Shown: piece after piece, positions 9,263-20,517 of the stretch | How positions within the stretch are numbered: the stretch's first letter is position 1 | How the letters are laid out: the number at the start of each line of letters is the position of its first letter | From: Epithemia pelagica | Lineage: Eukaryota > Bacillariophyta > Bacillariophyceae > Surirellales > Surirellaceae | DNA: 64,000 nt | Assembly: GCA_946965045.2 (NCBI GenBank) | Contig: OX337233.1 | Coordinates: 806,001-870,000, forward strand | Direction: 5' to 3' | Made by a program: the position numbers and the translations under genes | The notes under the pieces: model-generated | What the model was told of the DNA's origin: nothing | What the model saw: only the letters and a program-made list of their open reading frames with translations | The model's database searches: none

Positions 9263-11254
9263 ATGGAGCCGCTAAACCCACTCGAAAAAGAATCCTTGTC
9301 CCAGACAAACCCCCAGGAGGAGGATTCTCACAACACCAAAACACATGAGAGGAATCATAGCAGCAACAACCCTCTTCCAAACGACAACGACGAGAAGGAG
9401 ACCAACGACCAAACGGACCAACAGCACTTTACAAACAATCCTGACGACAACAATGACGACACGAACGAGGTTTGGCAATTGCCACCGGGTGCCGCCACGA
9501 TTGTCCGAACCATTGCCGCCGAACGCATTGTCCATGGCTGGTTGGGTCAACTCTTGCAACACTCGTTCCAACAAAAACGAAAACACCGACAACCACAATC
9601 ATTCACGTGTCGTCGCCGTATTTCACCCCGCTTTTGGCAGGCCTTGCAATCCGTCGTGGAGGAATTTCCCAGTTTGAAGTACAAGACCTATCTGTTTCAA
9701 CAGTCATCATTGTCCAGTAGCAGCAACCACCACAAGAACAAGAACACTCCTGCCCCACAGTCATCGTCATCGTTGCAATGGTTGGATCCCTTGTCCATTG
9801 TCTTGCGAGCTTCACCACCCCTGTCCTTGGTCCAAACCTTGTTGGTAAATCGTCGTGGTCATTCCGACACTGGTTCTTCTTTTTCGTGGTTGCACATTGC
9901 CTGCGAATATGGAGCCTCCTTGGACGTGTTGCACTGTTTGCACCACTACAATCCCTCGTGGATTTTGCAGCCGCATGCCTCCACAGGATGGTTGCCCTTT
10001 CATGTCGCCTGCCGTTCCTGTGGTTCGTGGTCGGACGACAATCACTACCATCATCCTTCTTCTCCTCCAAACGACTCGTCGGTTCGGACCCGTCTCCAAT
10101 GGTTGGCGCAGGCCCATCCAGCCGCCCTGTCCATGCCCGAACCCCTGCATGGATGTTGGCCCTTGCACTTGCTCTTGCTGAATGAGAATGACCAGGAAGA
10201 GGAGGAGGAACTACAACAACCACTACAACACGGGGAGGCACTCACGAATGCGACTGGTCCACAAAAAGCGTCCGAAATGCCGCAATCGAAAGGATGGTTG
10301 TACGACGTCGTCCAGTGGATGCTCCACGTTTGTCCCCAATCGGCCGCCGCTCGTACGACAGTCGGAGGACGCACGCCCTTGCATGTGGCCTGTCGACGAC
10401 GGCCGAATGACAACAACACGGTTACGACCCGTCGGCTTTGTGGTGTCATTCAAGTGCTGGCCCAGGCGGCTCCCCACACGATACACGTGCCCAGTGACTC
10501 GACGGGATGGACCCCCTTGCAATTGGCCGCCGCCTTTCATCCTCCGGCCGTCGTTCAAACACTTGTCCACGAGTCGTCGTTGTCCATGGTTCCGAGAAAC
10601 CTGCCAGAAATCCCCAACCACAACGACAACAATCGCAATGACAATCACAATGATTGGACCTTGTTACACTTGGCCGTGTATTGCAATCCCAATCCACTCC
10701 CCATGGTCCACGCCTTGGCCGTAACTTGTCCCCAGTGGTTGACCATGCCCTGTCACTCCTATCACGGCAATACACCCTTGCAGTGTGCCTGCCTTCGCTT
10801 GGCCCAGTGTTTGCAATCCGAGCAGGACGAGGAGAACGAGGAGGATTCGGTGGTCGAACCCAGTCTCCTGATTCGACGCCTCCAAGACACGATTGCCGCC
10901 TTGGTCCAATTGGCACCCCACACACGGACCATGACAAATGATCATGGCAAACTGCCTTGGCAATTGGTCACGGCGGCCATTGCCTCGCATGCCACCACCA
11001 AAACAAAACATACGACCACCATGACCACCAACCGTCGGTCTGGCTCATCCTCCGGGGCGTGTCGTACGGACAAAGCCTCCCCTGCCACCACCATCACAAC
11101 ACCCACAACCACACCACCTTGTTCCTCCTCTTGCTCGTTGCGGCGCTCCACATTCTCGTCTTCCTCCTCATCATCTCCAACGTCCTCCTCGGTCGTGTCC
11201 TTTGCAAGCTTGCGTGAAACAACACAGTTGCTGTTGCAGTCCTCGTCCTCCTAG
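9263..11254 (+). CDS. Ankyrin-repeat protein
   Basis: The product is 663 residues from the chosen start (MEPLNPLEKE). The N-terminus is a hydrophilic Asn/Asp/Glu-rich segment. From about 150 to 570 there are irregular ankyrin-like repeats, recognisable by repeated helix caps: SWLHIACEYGASLDVLHCL, GWLPFHVACRS, RTPLHVACRR, GWTPLQLAAAFHPPAVVQTL, WTLLHLAVYCNPNP and GNTPLQCACLRLA. Repeat spacing is loose, with insertions rich in His, Asn and Glu, as in the large divergent ankyrin families of diatoms. The C-terminus is a Ser/Thr-rich tail. Ankyrin repeats mediate protein-protein contacts; no catalytic domain is present and the partner cannot be told from sequence. Confidence 0.85.
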   Translation: MEPLNPLEKESLSQTNPQEEDSHNTKTHERNHSSNNPLPNDNDEKETNDQTDQQHFTNNPDDNNDDTNEVWQLPPGAATIVRTIAAERIVHGWLGQLLQHSFQQKRKHRQPQSFTCRRRISPRFWQALQSVVEEFPSLKYKTYLFQQSSLSSSSNHHKNKNTPAPQSSSSLQWLDPLSIVLRASPPLSLVQTLLVNRRGHSDTGSSFSWLHIACEYGASLDVLHCLHHYNPSWILQPHASTGWLPFHVACRSCGSWSDDNHYHHPSSPPNDSSVRTRLQWLAQAHPAALSMPEPLHGCWPLHLLLLNENDQEEEEELQQPLQHGEALTNATGPQKASEMPQSKGWLYDVVQWMLHVCPQSAAARTTVGGRTPLHVACRRRPNDNNTVTTRRLCGVIQVLAQAAPHTIHVPSDSTGWTPLQLAAAFHPPAVVQTLVHESSLSMVPRNLPEIPNHNDNNRNDNHNDWTLLHLAVYCNPNPLPMVHALAVTCPQWLTMPCHSYHGNTPLQCACLRLAQCLQSEQDEENEEDSVVEPSLLIRRLQDTIAALVQLAPHTRTMTNDHGKLPWQLVTAAIASHATTKTKHTTTMTTNRRSGSSSGACRTDKASPATTITTPTTTPPCSSSCSLRRSTFSSSSSSSPTSSSVVSFASLRETTQLLLQSSSS

Positions 11255-12106
11255 GTAGTCATTGTCTTCGTCTTGACAATTGTGGAAACAACAAGAACAA
11301 GAACAAGATACCACGGTGAGCTTCTCTCTCTCTCTTTTGCTGGGACCTCGACAAGGAGGAGAAACAGAAGGAGGAGGAAGAGTCATCTCTCTCTACAAGC
11401 ATCACGGATCGTAGAATTCGGAGATTGGCCAACACATACACAGACTGGTCGTACCACACACTGGAACGGTTCGACCACCGGTCTGGTCCTATGTACGTTC
11501 CGAATCATTTCCGTTTGGACGGGACATCCACCGAAAGCGGCAAATCGTCCATACCACACGGGCGCAATCACACAATTCGCCCCTGCTATAGCAGTTTACA
11601 GGTGAAACACCAATCGTAGACGAGAAGCAATGTTTTGGTTTGCCCTTGCACACATAATCAAACACACATATTACCCAAGCGGAGAGGACATCTTCAATAT
11701 CATAGCCATGACGGCCATGCATGCGTTTTGACCACTGGGGATGTTATCAAATCCTGAAACATGGAAGAGTAACATTCGCATCATTTGTCATGTGACAATC
11801 GCCTGGAACACAATGAGTTGACACACAGGACCTATCGCTCTGTTTACTTTAGCTTCCGATTGTCTTGAGCAACCCGCCTACATGCAAGTGCATGCTTGTC
11901 ACTATCTTGAAGACACTTGTCACTAGACGAGATAGTTATCAAAAGAAAGACCTGAACCAACACAAGATAGAGTTTCTATAATTGACTGTAGGATTTAGAT
12001 GAAAGTATAGGTTCACAATCCATTATACATCCAATGTTCCATAACAATACAGAGAGCAAGCTAGACGCAATGCCCCTTCGTTATAAAGTTTGTGCACTTT
12101 CACGTG
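11255..12106. other. Intergenic, convergent gene ends
   Basis: This lies between the stop of the ankyrin gene and the stop of the reverse leucine-rich-repeat gene. It should hold both 3' UTRs. No convincing coding sequence or RNA gene is seen. Confidence 0.6.
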
Positions 12107-13495
12107 CTACAAACAAATCATAAAGGAGAAACAACTGTCCATCATCGAGTCGGCAGCCGCATACTCATTCGGTCGACAATCGGACGATTTGGTAATGGAG
12201 TACTGCCGCCGTGGTGGTTGATGAGGCATTGAGTGGGTGTGGTTGTCGGCCAAGGTGCTGGCCGCCACCCGCGCTCCATTCTCTCCATCGTGACTAATCA
12301 TGAGATCCGAATTCGAACCCAGTGCTTTCAGGAGAGGAGACGCCAAGTCACAGTAAATCAATCGGAGACTCTGATTCGTCAATGACAAGACCGAATGCAG
12401 TGAATCGACAAATTCCTTGTAGGCTTCTTGAGAGGCGGCCGAAAGGGAGGTCGAAGCGTCCTCTTTGGGCGTTTGCTCTTCTTGACCAGTGCTCTTGTTC
12501 TTGTTGGCTTCTTCTTCTTGTGGTGCTTTTGCTTGGTCGTCCTCCTCGTCATGAAATTCAAAGAGATCGGTGTAGGTACAGGAACACAAGACCAATTCTT
12601 GCACACTAAAACATTGATAGACCAGACTGGACAAACTTCGGAGCGAGTGGAGACCAATCGAGCTGCCGGAAATGTCCAAAAACTGTAACTTGCGATCCTG
12701 TCCACCATGTACCAAGGCATCCACGAGGTTTCCCAATTGTCCATCGTTCAAATTCAAGCCTCCCACATCCAAATAGCGCAATTCAAAATGATTCTTGAGA
12801 CCATCCAGCAATTCCTCATACATGCCATCGTCAATCCGACAGCCGTACAATTGCAGCACTTCGAGATTGGGATTATTAGCCAAAATACACCGTAAAAAGT
12901 GTCCAGTTAATTTGCCTCGCAAATCAGCCTTTTCCAAAATGAGAGATTCCAACGATCGAATGTTGCCCATTCCTCCCAACAAGGCACCTAGGGGACTGTT
13001 GCCCATAACTTCGGGCGCGTCCACGCAGCCATCGGTAATGACAAGCTCCTTGAGTTCATCCCCCAACTTGTTCATAAAGATTACCATGAGTTGAACGGCA
13101 AATCCCGCCGTAAAGGAACACCGATCCAAGACAATCTTGCGAATGGTCTTGTCGTCGGCAAAACATTGCGTTTGACGCATCAAACAGAGTTCGTCCCATT
13201 TTTGCAACAACATACCAATTGCAAATCGGTCCAAATGGACCATTCGTAACGTAAAGATATCACTGTTTGCATCCCAGGCTTCTTCAATGGCATCCATCGC
13301 CTCTCTTCGTTGATAAGACTGAGTGCTCTTTTCACTGCCTTGATCGCTTTCCTCACTATCACTGTCCGAATCATCCACAGGCTGCAACAAGGGCACACTT
13401 TCTTCGTGCAGTGACGTATTGAGGCCCATGTTTGTGGATGACGGAGTTGTTGTTGTTGTTTCCAAAGGAGCAGTCATCTTCATGGTGCCAGTCAT
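12107..13495 (-). CDS. Leucine-rich-repeat (RNI-like) protein
   Basis: A 462-residue protein from ATG. The first 60 residues are Thr-rich then acidic and serine-rich (DDSDSDSEESDQGSEKS). From about 85 to 320 there are ribonuclease-inhibitor-like leucine-rich repeats: IRKIVLDRCSF, LKELVITDGCVD, LESLILEKADL, LEVLQLYGCRIDD, LRYLDVGGLNLNDGQL, LQFLDISGSSIG and VQELVLCSCTY. An acidic, Lys/Glu/Gln-rich insert at about 320-350 precedes one more helical segment. There is no signal peptide or membrane segment, so it is probably cytosolic or nuclear and acts as a binding scaffold. No F-box or NACHT module is visible. Confidence 0.85.
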   Translation of the reverse strand: MTGTMKMTAPLETTTTTPSSTNMGLNTSLHEESVPLLQPVDDSDSDSEESDQGSEKSTQSYQRREAMDAIEEAWDANSDIFTLRMVHLDRFAIGMLLQKWDELCLMRQTQCFADDKTIRKIVLDRCSFTAGFAVQLMVIFMNKLGDELKELVITDGCVDAPEVMGNSPLGALLGGMGNIRSLESLILEKADLRGKLTGHFLRCILANNPNLEVLQLYGCRIDDGMYEELLDGLKNHFELRYLDVGGLNLNDGQLGNLVDALVHGGQDRKLQFLDISGSSIGLHSLRSLSSLVYQCFSVQELVLCSCTYTDLFEFHDEEDDQAKAPQEEEANKNKSTGQEEQTPKEDASTSLSAASQEAYKEFVDSLHSVLSLTNQSLRLIYCDLASPLLKALGSNSDLMISHDGENGARVAASTLADNHTHSMPHQPPRRQYSITKSSDCRPNEYAAADSMMDSCFSFMICL

Positions 13496-14704
13496 CGATT
13501 CTCCACAAGAGAGATGCGCGTTCTCAACAAGCCACTGAGTAAGTTATGCGAAGCGGTAGGTTTGACAAGAGCAAAACGGAAACGAAAAACTACTGTTGCA
13601 AGAGCACGTGATGACGATGATGCTGCATTCTACTTTTGGTGATGTCAAAATCAAAAGGCAAGAAAGAAACTCATGGCGTTTTGAAGGAAACAAGATAAAA
13701 GAGTAGGTAGACGGAGAACACGTTTCGTTGGAACAGACGCTGCATGGTGGAGTTGTTTTCCTTGGGTGTGTGCGGTCGTGCCTCTTCTGCGGGCACACGT
13801 TCGATGCTCTAAGTGACCGCCGCAGACTCGTGCTGCAGAGTGAGGCACAGCAGAAAAACATGTCGGACTGACCGCCCGGCGGATATGACATGTCTGAAAC
13901 CGTGATATTGATTAAGTAAATCATGTCGTAGTGTCTTGATTCTTTCTGAGAGTCGGAAGTTCTTATTTCATGCCGACTCCTATTGTACTTATGATATGCG
14001 ACATAAGAGAGCACGCTCTTGCTTTATCAACGCAAACTCAACGGACCAACCAACAAGACTCGCGAGCCGGACCTGAAATATTTTTTCGCACAAGTCTGCA
14101 ACGGGACAGGCGGGCTGCCACAAGAAGTCTGCCAGGACTAGCCTTCCGGGACCTCTTCCAAGTGGAGACGAAGAACATACGAGTACTCCTAAAATGAAGA
14201 GGAGTCCCTCATCCCACACTTCAAGACGCGGGACCCTTTCATCTCCGTTGATCGGTGAGACAGGGGACACATAATACGAGTAGGACATCTTTGCAGCAAG
14301 CAATTAGACAAAACGACCTCTTTGGGGCCAGATGAAGCTACCGAGTCGTTGGAAATGCTAGAGTTACCTGTCGTTCTATCGTAGTTTCGTATCATTGAGT
14401 GGATTCACTCTACATATCTCATTTAGAGGCCTCAATTAGTCCTCTTAAGGAATTAGCTCCGAAGTCGAACGTAGATTTGAACGCTCCTCCTCGTGAGGAG
14501 AAACGGATGTATCAGCTCCAACGTAGTAGAACGGTAGTACATCCCCGGAGAACACAGTCTATTGGGGTCGTGTCTTGGGGAGAAGGTGTACACCGAGTGT
14601 AGCCACCACCACCAACCAACAATGTAGAAAGACTGATATACAACAACAAAATACGACCTGCCGAGTCGTTGCTTTCACAGAAGTACGTGGTGCAGACACC
14701 GATC
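13496..14704. other. Intergenic, no gene recognised
   Basis: This separates the leucine-rich-repeat gene (its 5' side) from the 3' end of the first membrane-family copy. Short frames exist on both strands, without domain or biased composition. Nothing else is supported. Confidence 0.55.
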
Positions 14705-16594
14705 TTAGCATACTGGCTCGTCATGCAGTGCTGCGGAAAATCGAAACTCTTCCGAGAGTGACAGTGGTTCTTCCAAACGCGTTTGGACAAAGTCTCTCAG
14801 ATAAACGACACTATTGTCTTGGAACATTTGGTCCATTTCGTCAAAGAGTTCCTGCGCAGGTGATTCGTACAAATCGTTCCATTCCAACGGAACTTGAAAA
14901 AATGTCGAACAGGGATAGGATACATTATGTCGAACAGGGATAGGATACAATTGTACTTTGTCCGTCCGGGGGCAAACAGGACGTTCCCAACATAGGGAAT
15001 CTTGCAGAAGTTCGTAGCACATGAACGTCAGCACTGATACTATATTGGTCCAAGAAATATGTGGTCACTTTTGCATCGTTCACGCCGAACAACTCTTCCC
15101 GTGTAGTTGAATTCGGTACACGGAATGAGATGGTATAATGCACGAGAACAAGAGAACTCGTTTCTTCATGATCAAATGGTTCCACTTGGACAAGCCCGAA
15201 TGCTGGTATCGTGCGCAAGACAACCAAAGAGGCTCGAGTCTCGCCCACTGGCATTTGTTGTTTTTCAATAAAGGTGGACAAACCTGTTTTTGTGGAAGTT
15301 TCCAGGAATGCGTACAAGTCAAAAGACTTGTTCACATCTCCATCTTGTTCATATCGCAATTGAATGGTTGGGATCTCAAATAGATCCCAAATCTCACCAT
15401 ATTGAAAGGCCGAAGGTCTCCAACCATCAGGTACCAATAAATCGTGATACACATTCTTATCCTCGTCTGAAGCAAAATAGTTGGTTAGACTCTCATTCCA
15501 GAAGGAAACGGTCCATTGGAATAGTTGCTCATGGTCCTCTTGCCCCAATAGGCTGAGATCAATGGGCACGTTATCTACAACATCAAGATCCACAAACAGC
15601 TTGATACCCTTGAGTTCCTCCACGATCAAACGAACCAAGGATGATGCTTTCTCGCCACCACCATGGCCTGGTGACTTCGCACTCGTTTCCCCCGCTGGAG
15701 TACCCGTGTCCGTCGTTCTTGTCTTTGTCTCGTCCCCGGATGAAACCAGGGTGGTTGTGGAACTTGTAGTTGGTGCGTCTTGTATCCTTACGACGACCAG
15801 CACAGCAATCATTACGACTGCAACAATTGTTGCCACCGCCGCCCACACAAGTCGTCCCCCAGAACACCAAATGGTGTTGGTGTTGTCATCATACGTGGAG
15901 GTTTCTACGGGTTCGGCCTTGACCGATTCCAACGCCATCTGGTTTCGGACTTGATCCTTGATACGATCTCGTTCTTGTTGATCCAAAGTCTCGGCCAATT
16001 CAGCCATGACTACCAATTCTGGTACCACATCACCACCGTGTTCCAGGTCCTCGTCCTGTTCCGATAAATCACTGTCCCTTTCAAGGCTACTCGTGCTACT
16101 AGTTTCTTCGTGTTGGAACGTAGGCCTTCTCGTTGTCGTCGTTGTCGTCCACCACCAGGATAAATGCAAAAAGCACCCGGCAAGGAGAATGGTTGTTGCG
16201 ACGTCCGAACCAGCATTGTTGTAGGAAGCTCTATAGAGTTTGGGTGGGAGGGTTGCTCCAAAAGTGCGATTTCATAATTTTGGTGACGATTCACAATCGT
16301 GCCCGTGTTGGTGTTGGTCTCCGTATCGCAATTGTTGGTGGTGGTGTCTTGTTGTGCTTGTTGTTGTGGTGGTGGTGGTTCTTGACATGTTGGTGTTCTC
16401 GGGTGGCCGCTTTTACTAGAAACGTTGTGCTCCATGGAATATTGTGGTCGCGGAGGAGGTGACACCAACGATTCATTTCTTTCATTTCCTTGTGCTTTTC
16501 CTTTGTCCTGGTCCAACCGGTTCCTCACCTCATCATGATGAACTGTAGCCTTTGGATCTGGATCCCTCGTCGTATCGGCGGACATGCCCGTCAT
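14705..16594 (-). pseudogene. Broken copy 1 of a diatom single-pass membrane protein family
   Basis: Reading from ATG at 16594, the frame encodes a polar N-terminal region and the family motif LPGAFCIYPGG, then shifts frame in a CGACAA-type repeat at about 16135-16166. The correct sequence resumes in another frame: acidic stretch, then the conserved juxtamembrane helix AELAETLDQQERDRIKDQV, a transmembrane segment (VWAAVATIVAVVMIAVLVVV) and an ectodomain. A second frameshift follows at 14902-14951, where a 25-bp tandem duplication introduces TAA. The C-terminal 80 residues lie beyond, ending in Cys. Alignment with copy 2 (17330-19229) shows the intact order of all parts. By residue order the N-terminus should be cytoplasmic. 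Function is unknown. Short introns cannot explain either break, because no GT...AG pair restores frame. Confidence 0.75.
14902..14951. repeat. 25-bp direct tandem duplication
   Basis: Two adjacent 25-bp units share 23 identical bases (each begins ATGTCGAACAGGG on the plus strand). The single-unit version is present in paralogous copy 2, so the extra unit is an insertion. Being 25 bp long, it shifts the reading frame of copy 1. Confidence 0.9.
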
Positions 16595-17329
16595 GGTTTC
16601 GAGACTTCTTCGTACCTCAAGGGAACCTCCGTATGGTTTCTTCTCGTGTCCGTTTGGTGCATCCCAGTTGTTGGAACGAGAACGAAAGTATGACTGTTTC
16701 GTAGGGAAAAAAAGGATCAAGCACTGTTTCTAGAAATCCCAAACTTGAAAAAGAAACAGAGTCTTTGTCTTTTTGTGTTGTTCATGATTGTGTGAAATCA
16801 TCAGAAGATGGTACTCGTCGTTCCTTATTCGTAAAAATATGAGCCAGACTAACCCGGTGAAAATGCGGAGTATAACAAGTGGTTGGGACACATGCGGTAG
16901 TTTGACAAAGAGTAGAATGATATCGATCGCTGTGACGGAAATTGGTGGGGCGATTGGCAATCGGCTATGCTCAAAGGCACAAGGCATAAGTCTTTTCACT
17001 TCCGTATCGTGTAGGGCCTACACGCAGATTCACGCAGCAAACAATCTCTCCAAAAAAGAGACCCAGCTGGAAACAGCCACTTTTTGTCACATTTTTTCTC
17101 TGGTGGAGAGGAAGCAGTGAATACATTGATATGCTAAAGAGTCGGTCCAAACCAAGAGATTTGGTACCCAAGATAAACATCGGGTCCAATAGGAGAGATC
17201 GTATCAATGACTGCTCTTCTTGATGGTTACGTCTTTCATGGTTTTCCTGTACCAAATAGTTATGCGTACATTGTCTGATGTATGAAGCCACGGTGGCACT
17301 CGCAAACACATGGCCCAACACTAAAGACC
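16595..17329. other. Spacer between tandem copies 1 and 2
   Basis: It contains the probable promoter of copy 1 and the 3' flank of copy 2. A reverse frame to 16720 is continuous with copy 1, but its extra N-terminal residues have no counterpart in copy 2. No other gene is seen. Confidence 0.5.
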
Positions 17330-19229
17330 TTAGCATATGGGCTCAAAATTCAGCGATGCGGAAAATCGAAACTCTTCCGAGAGTGACAAGGGTTCCTCCA
17401 TTTGCGCTTGGACAAAGTCTCTCAAATAAACCAGACTATTGTCTTGGAATGTTTGTTCCATTTCGTCAAAGAGTTGCTGTCCGGGTGACTTGTACAGATC
17501 GTTCCATTCCAACGGAACTTGAAAAACTGCCGAAGAGGGATAAGACGCAATTGTACTTTGTCCATCCGGGGGCAAACAGGAAGTTCCCAACAGAGCAGAC
17601 GTTACAGAAGTTCGTAGCAAATGAACGTCACCACTGATAGTACTATATTGGTCCAAGAAATCTGTGGTCACTTTTGCACCGTTCACGCCAAACAAGTCTT
17701 CCATCAGTGTCGTTGAATTCGGTAGGCGGAATGACATGAAAAATTCCACGAAAATAACCAGGGATGAATCATGAGAGCCATCTTCTACTTGATCTAATGG
17801 ACCCTTTTCTTTGGAAAACCGGAATGCCGGTATCGTGCGCAAGACAATCAAAGAGGCTCGACTCTCTCCCTCCGGTATCTGTTGTTGAATGAAGGTGGCC
17901 AGACCAGTTTCTGTTATGGATTGCAGGAACGTGTACAAGACAAAAATTTTCTTGACGTCTCTATCTCGTTCATATTGCAGTTGAATTGAGGGAAAGTTCA
18001 AAAGATGCAAAGTCCCATAAGGGGCATAGTTCGAAGCCGTCCAACCATCAGGTACCAATAAATCGTGAAATACTTGTGTCTCGTCTGAAGCAAAATAGTT
18101 GGTCAGACTCTCCTTCCAAAAGGACACGGCCGGTCCATTGGAATAGTTGCTCAAAGTCTTCGTCTCCCAATATGTTCTGGTGGTCAATTGTTAAGCTCTC
18201 TTGAGTGGTTTTATTCGCATACAGATTGGTATCTTTGAGTTCCACCAAGGTCAAAACAACAGAGCTTGATGGCGTGACCTCCTTTCGACCAACCATATCT
18301 GTAGTTTCTGTCTTTGCGTTGTCCTTTTCGATGACAGAATCTCCACCAACAACATTCTCGCCAGACGAGCCCACCATGGTGGTTGCGGAACTGTCACCGC
18401 TGCTTCGTTCGGGTATCACCAGGGCGGCTACTAATACAATGGTGACAATGGCTGCAATGGCTGCTGTCAGTCCCATCCACAGTATCTGTCGTCGCCGCTG
18501 TCCAAACCCACAGTAATTGAGTTGGTTGTTCGACGGGGAGGTTGGAACCGGTTCGGCCTTGACACATTCCAACGCCATGGCTTGACGAACTTGTTCCCTG
18601 ATGCGATCTCGTTCTTGTTGATCCAAGGTATCCGCCAACTCCGCCAGAGCTACGACCATCTCCTCCTCTTCTAGTTGTGGGCTAAAATAGCCATGATTCT
18701 CCATTGGACCGTGTTCCAGATCCTGTCCCAACTCACTGTCTGTATCGTCATGGCTACTATTGCTATTGCTGCTTTCATGGGAGAAGATTCGTGGTCGTCG
18801 TCTTCTTCCACCAGGATACATGCAAAAGGCACCTGGCAAGGAGAGTGGCTGTTCGGCCCGGGCGAGCATTGTAGGCTGAACAAACTGTGAATGCTGATAT
18901 GGTGGCACCTGTTCCATGTTGTGCTGGTGGTGGGTCGTTCTTGTAGTAGTAGTGGTGGTGGTCGTGGAACTACGACCAGGATTGACAGTCGCCCTGGTAG
19001 TATTAGGTGTTTGTCTCGTCTGCATCTCATCACTGTCATTATTGTTGTCCAATGTCTCGGTCTGACACTCCTTGGTGGGCGCTTTTGGTGGTGTTGGTAT
19101 TGGTATTGGGAGCTGTTGCTGGTCCAACCAATTCTTGTCCTCCTTCTCCTCATGATGATGCTGAGGAACACTATCCATTGACATGTCACTTGGATTGATC
19201 GTCTGTTTGGTGGTGTTGGCGGCTGTCAT
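17330..19229 (-). pseudogene. Copy 2 of the membrane protein family, one 4-bp frameshift
   Basis: From ATG at 19229 the frame encodes about 365 family residues: a polar Gln/Thr/Pro-rich N-terminus, the motif LSLPGAFCMYPGGRRRR, an acidic serine-rich stretch, the helix AELADTLDQQERDRIREQV and a transmembrane segment (LWMGLTAAIAAIVTIVLVAALVI). At 18128-18133 there are four extra bases (GGCC) relative to copy 1, between codons for QWT and VSFW, and the frame shifts. The rest of the ectodomain (HDLLVPDGW ... CLPPDGQS ... FQVPLEWNDLY ... FEPIC) is fully open in the next frame to 17330. Everything except the 4-bp insertion is preserved. It is therefore either a very young pseudogene, an allele with an intact counterpart, or an assembly error. 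Confidence 0.7.
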
Positions 19230-19848
19230 GGTTTCAAAACGTGCAGTCGTTGTCGTCGCAATAAGGCATGTTTCTTATTTCTTCCTTTGGTCCGGTCGAT
19301 AGGTTCAGGTGAAGGTGCATCCATTCGGCAAAGAGAGAGGGAGAGACAGTATGTATGTATGTCTCTGTGGTTGCTTTCTCGTTGATTTGTAGAGGGGTAG
19401 AGGACCTCCAATTGTTTGATAGGAAGTCGAACTCAGACAAATGAGAGCTTGTTGTCGATGATTGTGAGAGGGTAAAACCAACCCGGTAAGATTGGGGAAT
19501 AATGTTATGAAAAATAGTTGGGACGAAAACATCCGTAGCCACAAATAATAAACACTACACTATTATAACATTCACACATTATCGGGGAAGCTGGATGGGC
19601 GTCCTTCCGACTTCACAGTGTATGTACCCCCAAGCCCAAGCCCCCCCCCCTCCCCCCCCCAGGAACAAAAGAGTGCAGAGTATCCAGGAACAAAGGTGCC
19701 CCAGTCAAACAAAGATCCAGCCGCCACGTGATGCAAGAAGATCCTTTTTGCGGCTCTGACAGTCTGTTCTAAATATTATTTGTGGTGCAGCCTTGAAAGA
19801 TCAAGTTTGTTTCTGCTTCTCCCTACTCCGCATTCTCTGCTCTCTTCG
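19230..19848. other. Divergent intergenic region with C-rich tract
   Basis: It lies between the starts of copy 2 (reverse) and the first GPI-type gene (forward), so it should hold both promoters. A near-homopolymeric run of ten C, one T and nine C occupies 19641-19660. No gene is seen. Confidence 0.6.
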
Positions 19849-20517
19849 ATGATGAGTGTCGTGTTTGATTCTGGTTGTGGCCGACGATTCTTGGGGGTCC
19901 TGTTACTCCTCGTCACTTGGACCATCGTCGGCGATGCCTTTGAGCTGACACAATCCTGTTCCAGTCAGACCTCTACCCTGACACCTGGCGACGACCTAGC
20001 GACAGCGGCCGCCGATATTTTTTCCCTTGCGGGCATCAACCTTGGCGACAATGCGGACATGACCGCCCTCATCAACCAAGTGGGGCAAACCGGAGGAGAG
20101 TTGACCTCTCACAAATGCGAAATTTCCGTGAATCAAGGAAAAAAAATCGAGGGCTTTGCACTCTGCCGCAATCGCGTAGAGGATTGCTCCCTATTTGCCT
20201 TGTTCAATGGCCGAACGTGTACCTCTGCGAGCTTGAGTTGCCTCGATACCTCTGACTTTTATTTTAGCGTGGACTGCAAGAATCTCGAGAATGACTACCC
20301 GGATTGTGCTCTCGACTGTGGTCCGCCTCTCACAGGCACTGAAACGTGCTTTCCCACGTCTTCGGATCCAACACCGAGTCCTACTCCAGATGGCGGTGGT
20401 GGTGGAGATACGAGTGCTGCGACAAGGATGGTTGCACCAGGTTTCGCCACGCTTGCCCAAGCGGTATTGACTGTATCAGGGATGGCGTCGACCTTGTTCT
20501 TGTCTATTTATGGGTGA
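19849..20517 (+). CDS. Small cysteine-rich secreted protein, probable GPI anchor (tandem copy 1)
   Basis: From the paired ATGs at 19849/19852 the product is about 222 residues: a signal peptide (FLGVLLLLVTWTIVGDAF), a compact domain with about ten cysteines, a Pro/Thr/Ser linker (SDPTPSPTPDGGGG), and a C-terminal hydrophobic end (FATLAQAVLTVSGMASTLFL) with almost no cytoplasmic tail, the usual GPI signal. Motifs shared with the neighbour at 21623-22267 include GFALC, CTSAS, VDCKN and PDCA. The frame extends upstream to 19780, but the preceding residues are not signal-peptide-like. The family is not recognised; a surface location is inferred from the two terminal signals. Confidence 0.8.
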   Translation: MMSVVFDSGCGRRFLGVLLLLVTWTIVGDAFELTQSCSSQTSTLTPGDDLATAAADIFSLAGINLGDNADMTALINQVGQTGGELTSHKCEISVNQGKKIEGFALCRNRVEDCSLFALFNGRTCTSASLSCLDTSDFYFSVDCKNLENDYPDCALDCGPPLTGTETCFPTSSDPTPSPTPDGGGGGDTSAATRMVAPGFATLAQAVLTVSGMASTLFLSIYG

